A stretch of DNA of 43,041 nucleotides from Deltaproteobacteria bacterium (GCA_031278475.1 JAITKK010000190.1:1-43041), one strand, 5' to 3'. Numbered from the stretch's first letter, positions 6,996 through 16,154 are shown. Made by a program: numbers and translations. The notes: generated by a model from the sequence alone, not told the origin.

Positions 6996-7988
6996 GGGGG
7001 CTTGGGTCAGGCAACAGCCCTCTGAGATAGGAGCCATTTGGCAAAAGCATGGGATCCCAGGATGCCGGGAAGCCCTTCCCGGCGGGGTCTTGCGGCGAAT
7101 GCCGCGGATATCCAGCTTGCCCGTTGCCTGTATGGGAGCAAGGCCTGTGCCAACCGCAAAGGGCCTTTCGCAGACTTTTGGGTGCCCTCGGGACGCTTTG
7201 GGGCCTTTTGGGGCTTGTGGCAAGAAATGTACGCATTGCGTACAGTTTATTTTGCCACTCTTCAAACAGGCCAACAATAACCGGACAGCCCGCCCGCAAG
7301 AGAACCGCATCCCCGTGTCTCCGCAGCCATGTCGCGGCCCCCATGCTCATCCCCAATAGTGCCGCCGCCATGGTGCCGCAAGCATGGGGGGCTTTGCCAG
7401 CCTCTCTTGTGGGGCCCTGCACCCAAAATATTTCTTTCGGAGGATGCCCGAGCCCGCCATGGGTAAAAAAAAAAGTGGAAATGGGATGGAAAAAAAGAGA
7501 GAATAGAGAGTAGAGAGAGGGACAACTGCCTAGGGCAATCGTTTTTTTACCTTGCCAAAAGCCAAGGGACTCAAGCATTTTGGCATTGTCACAGCATTTC
7601 CGGGCATCCAGTAAAATTTTTACCTTTTGAATACCTTGTATTTTATGAATAATTTTTCAAAAAAATGTTAAATTATTCATAATTTTTCAATTGTATTTTA
7701 AAATGGCTTATCCGTACTGATTTAAAAATTTATTAGATAAAAATTTGCCATTTTTTTTCAAAAATGAGGCAAAAGTCACTACAAAAAGCCGGGACGTTCT
7801 GCAATCCGCCCAAAATTATTGCGCCAAGCCGCTTTTGCCGCTAGCGTCCTGGGGAAACTGCGGCGTTGAGGCCGGATAACGCATCTCATTTCCAATAAGG
7901 GCGTGAAAGCACGGCCATCTTGTCAAAAGGGACATGCCCCCGCATGGCCGGGTGCGTACGGCACCAAGGCACGGCCAATAACCACGAA

Positions 7989-8129
7989 CATGGGCTTGCT
8001 TCTTCGGAGCTGGGACATAAGCCCAATGCCTAAGGACATGGGCCGTTTCTTCGGTGCCAGGGCCTCAGCCAAGCCCAATGCCTAAGGCTCACGGGCATGA
8101 TTCTTCGGAGCTGGGGTCTCAGCCATGGA
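7989..8129. repeat. Degenerate ~50-bp tandem repeat, three copies
   Basis: Three diverged units share CAYGGGC, then TTCTTCGGAGCTGGG or a variant, then CAGCC and AAGCCCAATGCCTAAGG. They begin near 7989, 8038 and 8091, and the last is incomplete. Copies differ by substitutions and small indels, which suggests old duplication. Confidence 0.65.
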
Positions 8130-8170
8130 TTGGGAACCAAATATTACGCCAACCTGAGGGTTCGCCAACC

Positions 8171-8368
8171 CACGGGCTCGGAAGCCACGGAGCTTTTGGC
8201 AAGGGAAACCGGCCCCGGGCCTCTGGAAGCGGCTTCGGAACCTCGGGGCTTTTGTGGCAAAGTGGCCTGCCACGGGCTCGGAAGCCACGGAGCTTTTGCC
8301 ATGGGAAACCGGCCCTGGGCCTCTGGAAACGGCTTCGGAACTTCTGGGTTTTTCGGAAAAATGGCCTA
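8171..8368. repeat. 100-bp tandem direct duplication
   Basis: Copy 1 begins at 8171 and copy 2 at 8271, both with CACGGGCTCGGAAGCCACGG. They remain alignable without a gap through GGGAAACCGGCCC, CCTCTGGAA and CGGCTTCGGAAC to GGCCT near 8368. Copy 2 has diverged most at its end. Period is exactly 100 bp. Confidence 0.85.
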
Positions 8369-8920
8369 GATACGGTCTAAAATCAAAAATTCGATTTATT
8401 CAAAAAAGTGCCGACAGCCAACCTTCGTAGCTACGTAGGTTTGGTGGGCCACAATTTTTCGGAATGTTTTCAGGGTTTCGGGACCTTAGGGTTAATCCTA
8501 AAATCGCTTGTTTTTTGAAATGATAGGACTCTTCATGCTTTGATGCTCTAACTTTCGATTCCCAAGCCCACTACTATATATTGTATATAAATATTTTTTA
8601 TAAGCTATATGTGGGTTTTCGGATAAAACAGGCTAAAAATTCGCATTTTTATCAAGAAAAAAACAGATTTACATTGAAAAAAGCTCCGCATTTTTATAAA
8701 ATTAGAAAAAAAGCATGAAAAGTAAAAACAATAAATCGTCTCAGGCCTGTAAGGTAGAAAAATAAACACTACATATCATGAATCGATGGATTAATAGCAC
8801 TATATATTTACATTATATGCTAATTACACGGCCAAGGGCCGACTCCGCCAAGCCGCCCGGGGCGGCTAGCGGCTATGGCCCCCCTACCCAAGGTGTTTTC
8901 TAACTTTTATGGGGTTTCCT

Positions 8921-10282
8921 ATGAGTGAGGCTTTCGGACCCGACCCAAGATTCTCTCTTTTCATCCAGGCCCTAAGGGAAGGCAAGACAGTGGACAACTC
9001 GCGCAAAGCGTCGTCCCTGAACTGGAACAGCCTCTACAAGATGAAGAAAAGGAACGAGGCATTCCGCAACGCTTGGAACCAGGCGCTGATGGAGGGCGGC
9101 CGCAAGTATCCCGTCGAGGTGGATCCGAGGTTCGAGGCGTTCCTCAGGAACCTGGAGAAGGGGATGACCGTTGCGCACTCCATGGAGGATGCGGGCCTTT
9201 ACTGGAGGCGCCTCTACCTGCGGAAGCACAACGACCCCGACTTCACCAAGGCCTGGGACGATGCCATGATAACGGGCGGCAGGCATGTGTGCGACTCGGA
9301 TGACCCTCGCTTCGAGATCTTCATCTTGACCTTGGCGAAGACCAAGAGCATGAACGTTGCCTTGGCGAAGTCCGAGCTGGACTGCCGGAGCCTGTACAAC
9401 TACAGGCTCAAGAACAAAAATTTCCATGATCTGTACATCCAGACCCTGACCGACAACGGCATAACCTTCGTCTACGATGACCCCAGGTTCGACGTCTTCC
9501 TGGATTCCCTAAGGGCCGGGAAGACAATCAACGCCTCCATGCGGGAGTCCGCCCTCAACTGGAAGACGCTCTACACCTACAAGAACTCCAACCAGAAGTT
9601 CAAGGAGGCCTGGGATGAGGCGGTGGTAGCCGGCGGGCGCGTGCAGTCCAAGTTCAAGGCCATAACGCCCGAGTCCATACAGGTGTTCCTAGAGCGCATA
9701 GCGGAAGGGGACACCGTGAAGCAGGCCGCTCTCACCGCCGGGCTGACCCTCGCCAGCCTTTACAAGAGGAGCACGAGGGACCCGGAGCTCGAGGCTGCCT
9801 GGGAGGAAGCCTACGATAAGGGCAAGGCCAGGAACCTGAGGTTACGGGAGGAGACGGGCGTTTTCCTCAAGGAGCTGGAGGCGGGCCGCACGGTGAGCCA
9901 GGCGGCCAGGGTCGCTGGCAGGGACGTGACCACCTTCTACCGTCTGAAGAAGAGGGACGCCGAGTTCGCGGAAAAGTGGGTGGAGGTCGCCTCAAGGAGA
10001 AAGAGCAGCTACCCGAGGCGCAGGAAGAGCGAGCCCAAACCCGCTGTCGCAAAGGATGCCGATGATTCATCGGACCATGCCCCAGCCCTCTCCGACCACG
10101 CTACCCAGGATGATGCGTCGGGGAAGGCCATCGAGAGCGCTGACGCAGGCGCAAAGGGTGTCCCGGAGGCAAGTGTTGCGCCTAAGCCGCCGGTGGGATC
10201 CAAGAAGCCAAGGGGGCTTTTCGATCTATTGGACGGCGACAGGGAAAAGATACCCTGCCACAAGATGCCAAAGACAAACTAG
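8921..10282 (+). CDS. Protein of six tandem ~60-aa helix-turn-helix-like modules
   Basis: A 453-aa protein that I do not recognise as a named family. Residues about 8-365 are six consecutive modules starting near residues 8, 68, 128, 187, 250 and 311. Each follows a pattern like DPRFxxFLxxLxxGKT, xxAxxxAxL, xWxxLYxxK, then F/LxxAWxxAxxxGGR. Modules 5 and 6 (GDTVKQAALTAGLTLASLYK, GRTVSQAARVAGRDVTTFYR) look like homeodomain-like HTHs of transposase or small-terminase type. The predicted third helix differs in every module. A basic stretch (SYPRRRKSEPKP), an acidic/Ala-rich tail and RGLFDLLDGDREKIP end the protein. There is no enzyme domain, signal peptide or membrane segment, so a cytoplasmic nucleic-acid-binding role is inferred. 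ATG 8921 has GGGG six bases upstream; ATG 8909 is possible. It stands alone between AT-rich gene-free regions. Confidence 0.85.
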   Translation: MSEAFGPDPRFSLFIQALREGKTVDNSRKASSLNWNSLYKMKKRNEAFRNAWNQALMEGGRKYPVEVDPRFEAFLRNLEKGMTVAHSMEDAGLYWRRLYLRKHNDPDFTKAWDDAMITGGRHVCDSDDPRFEIFILTLAKTKSMNVALAKSELDCRSLYNYRLKNKNFHDLYIQTLTDNGITFVYDDPRFDVFLDSLRAGKTINASMRESALNWKTLYTYKNSNQKFKEAWDEAVVAGGRVQSKFKAITPESIQVFLERIAEGDTVKQAALTAGLTLASLYKRSTRDPELEAAWEEAYDKGKARNLRLREETGVFLKELEAGRTVSQAARVAGRDVTTFYRLKKRDAEFAEKWVEVASRRKSSYPRRRKSEPKPAVAKDADDSSDHAPALSDHATQDDASGKAIESADAGAKGVPEASVAPKPPVGSKKPRGLFDLLDGDREKIPCHKMPKTN

Positions 10283-11313
10283 GGCGAAAGTCCCTGATGA
10301 GGGCATGCGCGAAAGCCCAAGCCGGCTGTTAGGCTATAGTAGGGTATTAGAGTTAATGGGACCTTACGGGGTAGGGTATTCCTGCGCACAGCCACTTGAG
10401 AGAACCGCACTTGTGCCGGATGCATTGGCTTTTGCATAAATTCCAGAAACTTGGATGCCATTAAGGATATTTTGCGTATTGCGGTTGGATTTGTTGGCAA
10501 ATTATAGCTGTGGTAAAGTATAGTTTAAAATTTGGCAGCAAAGGGCCACGTAAATCATAAACGATTCGATTAAGTTCTCAAAAAAGTCATGCTCTGTTAA
10601 TGATCCCAAGAATGTTATAGGTATTTAAATTTGTCCCACAATGTTTGATCCCTCTTTTACTCTTCAGAAAATCCTCGAAACAGCCCACCTCCTACCAACA
10701 ATAATAAAATCACAAGCATAATATAATCAATTGCTGTTACGCTTAATCTATGAGCAATTAGCCGGGTATGCCATGTACTTATGAATCACAAGGCACTTGC
10801 GGAGATTAACCGGATTTCAACTGAACTTTATGTAATCTTCCAAGACTTGTGAGCATGGAGAGCATGGTGAGCGTGGAGAGTGCTAGAAGCTGCGACTTGG
10901 TTCTGAGGAAGTGTTGGGGAACCTCACATATGAATATTTACCTGAATTACCAAATATTATACTTTTAAATTGTTAAAAAAATCAGGGATTTTAATTATCT
11001 CAGCAGGATATAATGTGAATAGGCATGAGGCGAATCGATTTGCCAATTGTTGGATAGTTTGGAATTCTAACTCTTTCGCAATTTCGTGAAAATCAGATAA
11101 TTAGCCGATAATGTGTGTTGTTAAGCGGTTTGCGCAAGTTTGATTTGCATCAAGCGTTAAATATTATATATAATTTTGAAATATGTTCAAGATACTTGAG
11201 GCATATCAAATAATTTTAATAATTACAATTCTTAAGATGCGAGAAAAATATTGTTCTAAAAATACTTAAAATAGTTGACATTACCGCATGTTAAGGAGTA
11301 AAAGCGTAAAGTC
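10283..11313. other. AT-rich gene-free region before the cobalamin riboswitch
   Basis: About 1 kb with no credible gene on either strand. A short irregular GAGCATGGAGAGCATGG-type repeat lies near 10852-10882. A TTGACA at 11275-11280 followed 18 bases later by TAAAAG is a candidate promoter for the riboswitch transcript. The composition is far more AT-rich than the flanking genes. Confidence 0.6.
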
Positions 11314-11469
11314 TGCAAGGTGCACAATTGTGCCTAACAGGGAACCTCAATAAAAAGAGGACGAACCCTCCGCTGTATTCGGGAATTTCCCATCCAACTA
11401 AGCCACTGGTAATATTCTGGGAAGGCGTGGTGGGAGAGACGATCCGTGAGTCAGAAGACCTGCCTTGCA
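11314..11469 (+). ncRNA. Cobalamin (AdoCbl-class) riboswitch
   Basis: The closing stem P1 is TGCAAGG (11314-11320) with CCTTGCA (11463-11469). Hallmarks appear in order: AACAGGGAA, GAGGACGAACCCTCCGCTGT, the conserved GCCACTGG, CTGGGAAGGCG, and the 3' core GTGAGTCAGAAGACCTGCC. This is the Rfam cobalamin-riboswitch layout. It precedes btuB and an intrinsic terminator at 11547, so B12 binding probably promotes termination and shuts down B12 import. A possible TTGACA -35 box lies at 11275. Confidence 0.93.
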
Positions 11470-11546
11470 CTATTATATAGAATTTGCGCCAAAATATTAA
11501 AATTATTTGGTGGTATCGAACCAAGATTCAGGATAAAAATGGGAAT

Positions 11547-11580
11547 CCTGGATTGTTTTTAAGACAATCCAGGTTTTTTT
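11547..11580 (+). terminator. Riboswitch-associated intrinsic terminator
   Basis: The arms CCTGGATTGT (11547-11556) and ACAATCCAGG (11564-11573) are followed by seven Ts. It lies 77 bases after the riboswitch core and about 295 bases before the btuB start, as expected for a transcription-attenuation expression platform. Confidence 0.88.
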
Positions 11581-11875
11581 ATATCCATATGGCATATATA
11601 AAATCACGAGGTTTTCATTTTTATATTTTGAATTATATACGTTATGGGTTAATTCCCCAAGCGTGATTATGCCAAATTTTGCGGATTTTGTAATTCGCAT
11701 TTTAAAGGCCGTCTTTGAGCGATTGAAAAGCGCAATTGCGATTATGGGTAGTGATTGATTTGGGACTTTTTTAAGTCTTAAAATTTGCACTGAGTCGCAA
11801 GTCAAAGGCGGGGGTTCTCTTGTCCTTTATGTATATCTAGAATACCAGTAACACCCGAGACACAAGGAGAATCGT
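11581..11875 (+). other. Long untranslated leader between riboswitch terminator and btuB
   Basis: These 295 AT-rich bases have no credible gene. CGCAATTGCG (about 11730) is a small palindrome. AAGGAGA at 11863-11869 is the btuB ribosome-binding site. The distance from terminator to start codon is unusually long, so a second promoter or control element here is possible. Confidence 0.5.
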
Positions 11876-13843
11876 GTGATTAAACGTAAATTAGGGGTAT
11901 TGGGCATGGTGATGATATTTTCAGCCATCACCACTCTCATACCCACATTTCTCTCGGCCCAGACCGAGCTCGAATTGGATCCAACGCTTGTGGAAGGAAG
12001 GCTTATTGAGGAAAAGCTTTCCGCGGAACTAGCAGCTTACGGGCACAAAGTCAACATAATACAAGGGGAGACCATAAAAAAACTTGGGGTAAACGATCTG
12101 TCCCAGGTGCTTATGAAGCTCGTCCCTGGCATGGCATATGTCCCTCGCTCAAAAGCCGATTACGGCCGTTCAATTATGAACGGCTCGAAAAGGATTCTTT
12201 GGCTAGTCGATGGCATCAGGATCAACAATCGCTTATACGTAGATGCCTACATTGATGCCATAGGCATCCATATGATCGAGCGCATAGAAGTGTTGACCGG
12301 AGGCGAAGGACTCTTTTACGGCACTGAGGCCGTAGGCGGCGTGATTAACGTCATTACCAAAAAACCGGGCGAAGACTTTGGCGGTGAGGTTGGCGTTTCT
12401 TACGGCTCATACGGTTCATTAGACAGTTGGGCAAATATCGGAGGCACCATCAAAGGCCATAAATTTATGGCATTTGCAAGTTATGACAGCTCCGATGGAT
12501 ATGTTCCTTACAAAGAGGAAACCTTCAGCTATTACAACAACCCCCATCGCACCAAAAGGGCCTACGATAGACTGAATGTCGGCCTGAAATACTCCAAAGA
12601 GTTTGATCTTTCAGGCTATAGCAATCTATATGTGGGCATCCAGAGGAACAGCGGGACATTTGATTACCCATATCCCAATATGTATAAGGTCTATAACAAA
12701 CGGGATGAGTACATTGCCACACTCAAATGGGATCACGATGTCACACCCAACTACAGTTATTACATCAAGGCCTATTACCACTCTTGGTGGTCAGATTACA
12801 CCAGCATAATGGCCAATGGTGCTTACACCCGTGGTAAGCCAAGTTTCAATTGGGGTTACCAGGATTGGGGATTCAACTTCCTCAATAGCCTCCGTTGGGA
12901 TAGCGGTCATGAACTATTGGTGGGATTGGATTATCAGAACTATTGGGGAAAAGATGAATTTTCCGAGATTTCTCCCAATCATGAGCAGGTTTACGCAGGA
13001 TTTTTCCAGTTCAGGCCCCATTTTTCGTTCTGGGAGGATTGGAAACTGGCGTTTGGTGCACGATATAATTATATGACCGGCGACCAAGCGACGCATGACA
13101 CTTTGGTATGGAACGTAAGTTCGCTTCTCCCTATATTGCCTGGGGAAAAGCTGTTCTTCAAAACCAATATCGGCACCGCTTTCGTCCTTCCTGTCTTGGA
13201 TCACCTCTATGCCAACAATGATTACACAGTAGGCAATCCGAATATCCGCCCTGAGGAGATTTTCTCGGTGACCGCAGGATTTGGTGGCAGGAGCAAGTAT
13301 TTTGACTGGGATGTGGATTTCTTTTTCAATGAGACCACCGACAGAATCATAACGGGACCGCACCCCAGCGGCAAAAGCACGTATCTCAATGCGGAAGGCG
13401 ACAGCGTGGTCAAGGGTTTCAGCTTGGAAGGCACCCTAAAACCAATCGAAGGTTTGTCCTTTAGCGGATCTTTTACCAAAAACTACTATGAGATCCCTAG
13501 CGATGGCGATATCCGGAGCTTTGCCAAGCTCAGTGCCCAATGGGACGGCTATCTTGACGAATACGCCTATGGCATTGGCGTTTACAGCAACTACATCGGA
13601 AAAAGGGAATTCAAGCTTTCCGGTCTGCCGCCTATAAACGTCGGCGATTACTGGCTTGTGGATTTGAGGATGTATTTCAAGCCCACGCCGAAGTTAACCT
13701 TTACACTCGCACTCGAGAACCTCTTTAACCAGGAATACGCTTGGCACCTCTCCAGGGTCAACTATGCCGGTGCGTTACGACCGTTTGCCAACCCGCTTGG
13801 AAACAAGTTCGCCGTGACGGTGGGCGCAACCTACGAGTTCTAG
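11876..13843 (+). CDS. btuB: TonB-dependent outer-membrane receptor, vitamin B12 (BtuB-like)
   Basis: A 655-aa precursor with a signal peptide (about 1-29, ending LSAQ). A likely TonB box lies near DPTLVEG. The plug domain covers about 45-165 (VNIIQGETIKKLGVNDLSQVL, VDGIRINN, IERIEVLTGG, EAVGGVINVITKKPG). A 22-strand-type barrel follows, ending in LENLFNQEYAW and a C-terminal Phe (TVGATYEF). The length is normal for BtuB-like receptors. The riboswitch upstream and btuFCD downstream specify cobalamin or related corrinoids. The start is GTG 11876 with AAGGAGA six bases upstream. Base composition is clearly more AT-rich than btuFCD and most of the window, which suggests a separate origin for the riboswitch-btuB block. 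Confidence 0.92.
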   Translation: MIKRKLGVLGMVMIFSAITTLIPTFLSAQTELELDPTLVEGRLIEEKLSAELAAYGHKVNIIQGETIKKLGVNDLSQVLMKLVPGMAYVPRSKADYGRSIMNGSKRILWLVDGIRINNRLYVDAYIDAIGIHMIERIEVLTGGEGLFYGTEAVGGVINVITKKPGEDFGGEVGVSYGSYGSLDSWANIGGTIKGHKFMAFASYDSSDGYVPYKEETFSYYNNPHRTKRAYDRLNVGLKYSKEFDLSGYSNLYVGIQRNSGTFDYPYPNMYKVYNKRDEYIATLKWDHDVTPNYSYYIKAYYHSWWSDYTSIMANGAYTRGKPSFNWGYQDWGFNFLNSLRWDSGHELLVGLDYQNYWGKDEFSEISPNHEQVYAGFFQFRPHFSFWEDWKLAFGARYNYMTGDQATHDTLVWNVSSLLPILPGEKLFFKTNIGTAFVLPVLDHLYANNDYTVGNPNIRPEEIFSVTAGFGGRSKYFDWDVDFFFNETTDRIITGPHPSGKSTYLNAEGDSVVKGFSLEGTLKPIEGLSFSGSFTKNYYEIPSDGDIRSFAKLSAQWDGYLDEYAYGIGVYSNYIGKREFKLSGLPPINVGDYWLVDLRMYFKPTPKLTFTLALENLFNQEYAWHLSRVNYAGALRPFANPLGNKFAVTVGATYEF

Positions 13844-13854
13844 TCAGATGTTTT

Positions 13855-13898
13855 TTAGTCGTGAAAGTGTCGGGCGAGCCCCGGCACTTTCACGGCTA
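13855..13898 (+). terminator. Strong stem-loop after btuB
   Basis: CGTGAAAGTGTCGGG (13860-13874) pairs with CCCCGGCACTTTCACG (13879-13894), with flanking TTAG/CTAA able to extend it. No long T-run follows, so it could also be a processing or stabilising hairpin that separates btuB from btuFCD expression. Confidence 0.65.
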
Positions 13899-14038
13899 AT
13901 CCCCCTTTGTTAACACCAAAACCTTGGCACACTTGGAATTTTGTTTTAATTTGGTTTTTTAAAATGTTACAAAAGCAAATAAGTTTAATTATTTTTTCAA
14001 CAATTGCCATTAATAACGGATAATACAGTGTGCCCACC

Positions 14039-14992
14039 ATGCCAAAAACCATATGCTCAATAATAATATGTGCGATTTTCATGGCAGGCTTCGCCCAGGC
14101 CGGCACTTCCGTCACCATCACGAATTACAATTATGATCTAAGCGAAAACGTCCAGGTGTTTGCCAAAATCCCTAAAAGGGTTATTAGCACCAACGGGTCC
14201 GCGACGGAGCTTCTTCTCTCGCTCGGATTGGAAAAGCGCATGCTAGCGACCGCCTACCTGGACAACCCTCCCAGCCCCGAGCTCGAGGATGCCTACGGCA
14301 GGATCCCGGTCCTCTCAAGGCTCTACCCCGGGAAGGAACAGGTTTTGGGTTTGGAGCCCGACATGCTGGTCGGCTGGCAGAGCGCGTTCGCGCCCAGGGT
14401 CTTGGGGGATCCGTCCTACTGGAACCGCCTTGGTGTCGGGACCTTCATACTCAGGGATTCCTCCGCCCTCCCCAAGAGCTTGGGAAACATCCATGCCGAC
14501 ATCCGCGACCTCGGAAGGATTTTCCGGGTGGAGGAAAGGGCCGAGGAAATCCTCCGCTCCTTGGACTCCGAGCTCTCCGGGCTGAAGGCCAGGGCGGCCT
14601 TGAGGGAAGGCGATAGGCTAAGGGCGCTCATCCTTGAGTGCCTCCCCGGCGGCCGCTTGAGGGCTTGGGGCGACAACTCGACCCCAGGGCGGATGCTCCA
14701 GGCCATCGGCGCCGAGAACGTCTTTTCCCTCACGGGCGACCAAAACAAGGAGGGCATCGTGAAGGCCGATCCCGACGCCGTCATATTCATCTACATGGAT
14801 AGCACTTTGCGCGACACCCTCAGGCTCATGGAGGATTTCAGGACGGACCCCATCCTCTCTTACACAAAGGCCTCAAGGACCGGCCGGCTGGGCCTTGTGC
14901 CACTTTCGGAAAGCTACTGCCCGGGAGTGCGCTTGGGCATGGGGCTTAGGCGCATGGCCGGGATCCTTTTTGGCGACGGGCCCCAAGGCTAG
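14039..14992 (+). CDS. btuF: Periplasmic corrinoid-binding protein of ABC importer (BtuF-like)
   Basis: A 317-aa class III periplasmic binding protein with a signal peptide (about 1-22, ICSIIICAIFMAGFAQA). The N-lobe begins PKRVISTNGSATELLLSLGL, typical of BtuF/FhuD-type proteins. The long connecting helix lies near LGNIHADIRDLGRIFRVEE, and the C-lobe includes LRAWGDNSTPGRMLQAIGAEN. It should deliver corrinoid from BtuB to the BtuCD importer. ATG 14039 is used; a GTG at 14030 would add three residues. It lies about 195 bases after btuB, beyond a strong hairpin, so it may be partly uncoupled from btuB. Composition is GC-rich, unlike btuB. Substrate assignment rests on the riboswitch and btuB; iron-siderophore proteins share this fold. 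Confidence 0.87.
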   Translation: MPKTICSIIICAIFMAGFAQAGTSVTITNYNYDLSENVQVFAKIPKRVISTNGSATELLLSLGLEKRMLATAYLDNPPSPELEDAYGRIPVLSRLYPGKEQVLGLEPDMLVGWQSAFAPRVLGDPSYWNRLGVGTFILRDSSALPKSLGNIHADIRDLGRIFRVEERAEEILRSLDSELSGLKARAALREGDRLRALILECLPGGRLRAWGDNSTPGRMLQAIGAENVFSLTGDQNKEGIVKADPDAVIFIYMDSTLRDTLRLMEDFRTDPILSYTKASRTGRLGLVPLSESYCPGVRLGMGLRRMAGILFGDGPQG

Positions 14993-15054
14993 TCGCGCGC
15001 TGCCACGCCAGGCGTGCTTTCCCATCCACCCAAGCCATGGTCGGAGGTGCCCAG

Positions 15055-16143
15055 ATGAGCGAACCGACAACGGACGACAGCAAAGCCGGGGCGGGACCCT
15101 TGGTGGGGCCCCACGAAGGTGCGGTCCTGCCTTGCAGGGAGAAGAGGGGGTACGTTGGGCCGCGCCTTTTTGTCTGGGTCGCGGTCCTTTTGGCTATGCT
15201 TGTGGGGAGCATTGCCCTGTCGCTTACCATGGGGCCGGTTGAGATGCCCCTTGCGGAGGTCGCCTCGTTGCTGGGCTCGGACACCCACTCCTTGAGGCGG
15301 GAGATAGTCGTGAACCTGAGGCTCCCCAGGGCGCTGGCCGCCGCCTTCCTCGGGATGGGGCTCGCCCTGTGCGGTCTGGCGATGCAGGCCGTGGTGAGGA
15401 ACCCTTTGGCCGATCCCTACCTTATGGGCATATCCTCCGGCGCGGGGCTGGGGGCGGCCGCCTCCATCCTCTGGCTGGGGGCGGCCGGGCCGACGCTCCC
15501 GGCAATGGCCTTCGCCGGGGCCCTGTCGGCGGGCGGCTTGGTATTCGCCCTGGGCTCCAGGGGCAGGGCCCCGGTCCACATGCTCATATTGGCGGGGCTC
15601 GCCATGAACGTCCTGTGCTCGTCTTTCACCGGCTTGCTCGTGTTCCTGAACGTGGACCCGCAGAGGCTCCAGAACCTGTCATTCTGGCTGATGGGGAGCC
15701 TTGCGCCGGCCACCTGGGCGGTCCTGCCGTTCCCGGCCTCCGTAACCCTTTTGGGGGCCTTCTTTTTTTGGTTCCAGGGAAGGAACCTGAACCTGGTCTC
15801 CCTGGACGACGACGAGTCCAGGTCCCTGGGTGCGAGCCCCCGGAGGCTAAGGCTTGCCTTCCTGGCCGTCACCGCGCTCATGACCTCTGCCCTCACGGCC
15901 TTCTTCGGGATCATAGGCTTCGTGGGGCTCATAATACCCCACATAATGCGCTTCTTCGCGGGCGGCGACCACCTGAGGCTCGCGCCCCTCACGGCCTTGG
16001 CAGGCGGCATATTCATGGTGCTGGTGGACGCGGTCGCAAGGTCCTCCGCCGATGCGGAGATCCCCCTGGGCGTGATAACCGGGGCCATCGGGTCGCCATT
16101 CTTCTTCTGGCTGCTCCTGTGCCCGGGAGGGCGGGGCAGGTAA
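15055..16143 (+). CDS. btuC: FecCD-family ABC permease, corrinoid importer (BtuC-like)
   Basis: A 362-aa inner-membrane permease. The N-terminus carries a cytoplasmic extension of about 40 residues (charged, Gly/Ala-rich) that most BtuC proteins lack. Family motifs follow: NLRLPRALAAAFLGMGLALCGLAMQ, NPLADPYLMGISSGAGLGA, FWLMGSLAPATW, and the coupling-helix region GASPRRLRLAFLAVTALMTS with FFGIIGFVGLIIPHIMRF. About ten membrane segments are expected. ATG 15055 is preferred because GGAGGT lies seven bases upstream; ATG 15037 would place that site inside the gene. It starts 62 bases after btuF and ends 11 bases before btuD, so btuFCD is one operon. Confidence 0.9.
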   Translation: MSEPTTDDSKAGAGPLVGPHEGAVLPCREKRGYVGPRLFVWVAVLLAMLVGSIALSLTMGPVEMPLAEVASLLGSDTHSLRREIVVNLRLPRALAAAFLGMGLALCGLAMQAVVRNPLADPYLMGISSGAGLGAAASILWLGAAGPTLPAMAFAGALSAGGLVFALGSRGRAPVHMLILAGLAMNVLCSSFTGLLVFLNVDPQRLQNLSFWLMGSLAPATWAVLPFPASVTLLGAFFFWFQGRNLNLVSLDDDESRSLGASPRRLRLAFLAVTALMTSALTAFFGIIGFVGLIIPHIMRFFAGGDHLRLAPLTALAGGIFMVLVDAVARSSADAEIPLGVITGAIGSPFFFWLLLCPGGRGR

Positions 16144-16154
16144 GGGGGGCTCCA

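Larger units (their letters stand above)
6996..8908. other. 1.9-kb gene-free region, GC-rich to AT-rich, with tandem repeats
   Basis: No supported gene. Bases 6996-7560 are mixed composition. Bases 7600-7780 are very AT-rich and repeat a TAATTTTTCAA-like string. Bases 7989-8368 hold the two tandem repeats annotated separately, and 8370-8840 is again AT-rich. A short GC palindrome (GCCGCCCGGGGCGGC, about 8851-8865) lies just before the repeat-protein gene. Small open frames at 8054-8380 follow the 100-bp repeat, whose period is not a multiple of three, so they are not a repeat protein. Confidence 0.65.

Noticed and set aside
8054-8380. Repeat-containing small protein in the 100-bp duplication
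   Set aside because: The period of 100 bp changes the frame between copies, so the repeats do not repeat at protein level, and no ribosome-binding site is seen.
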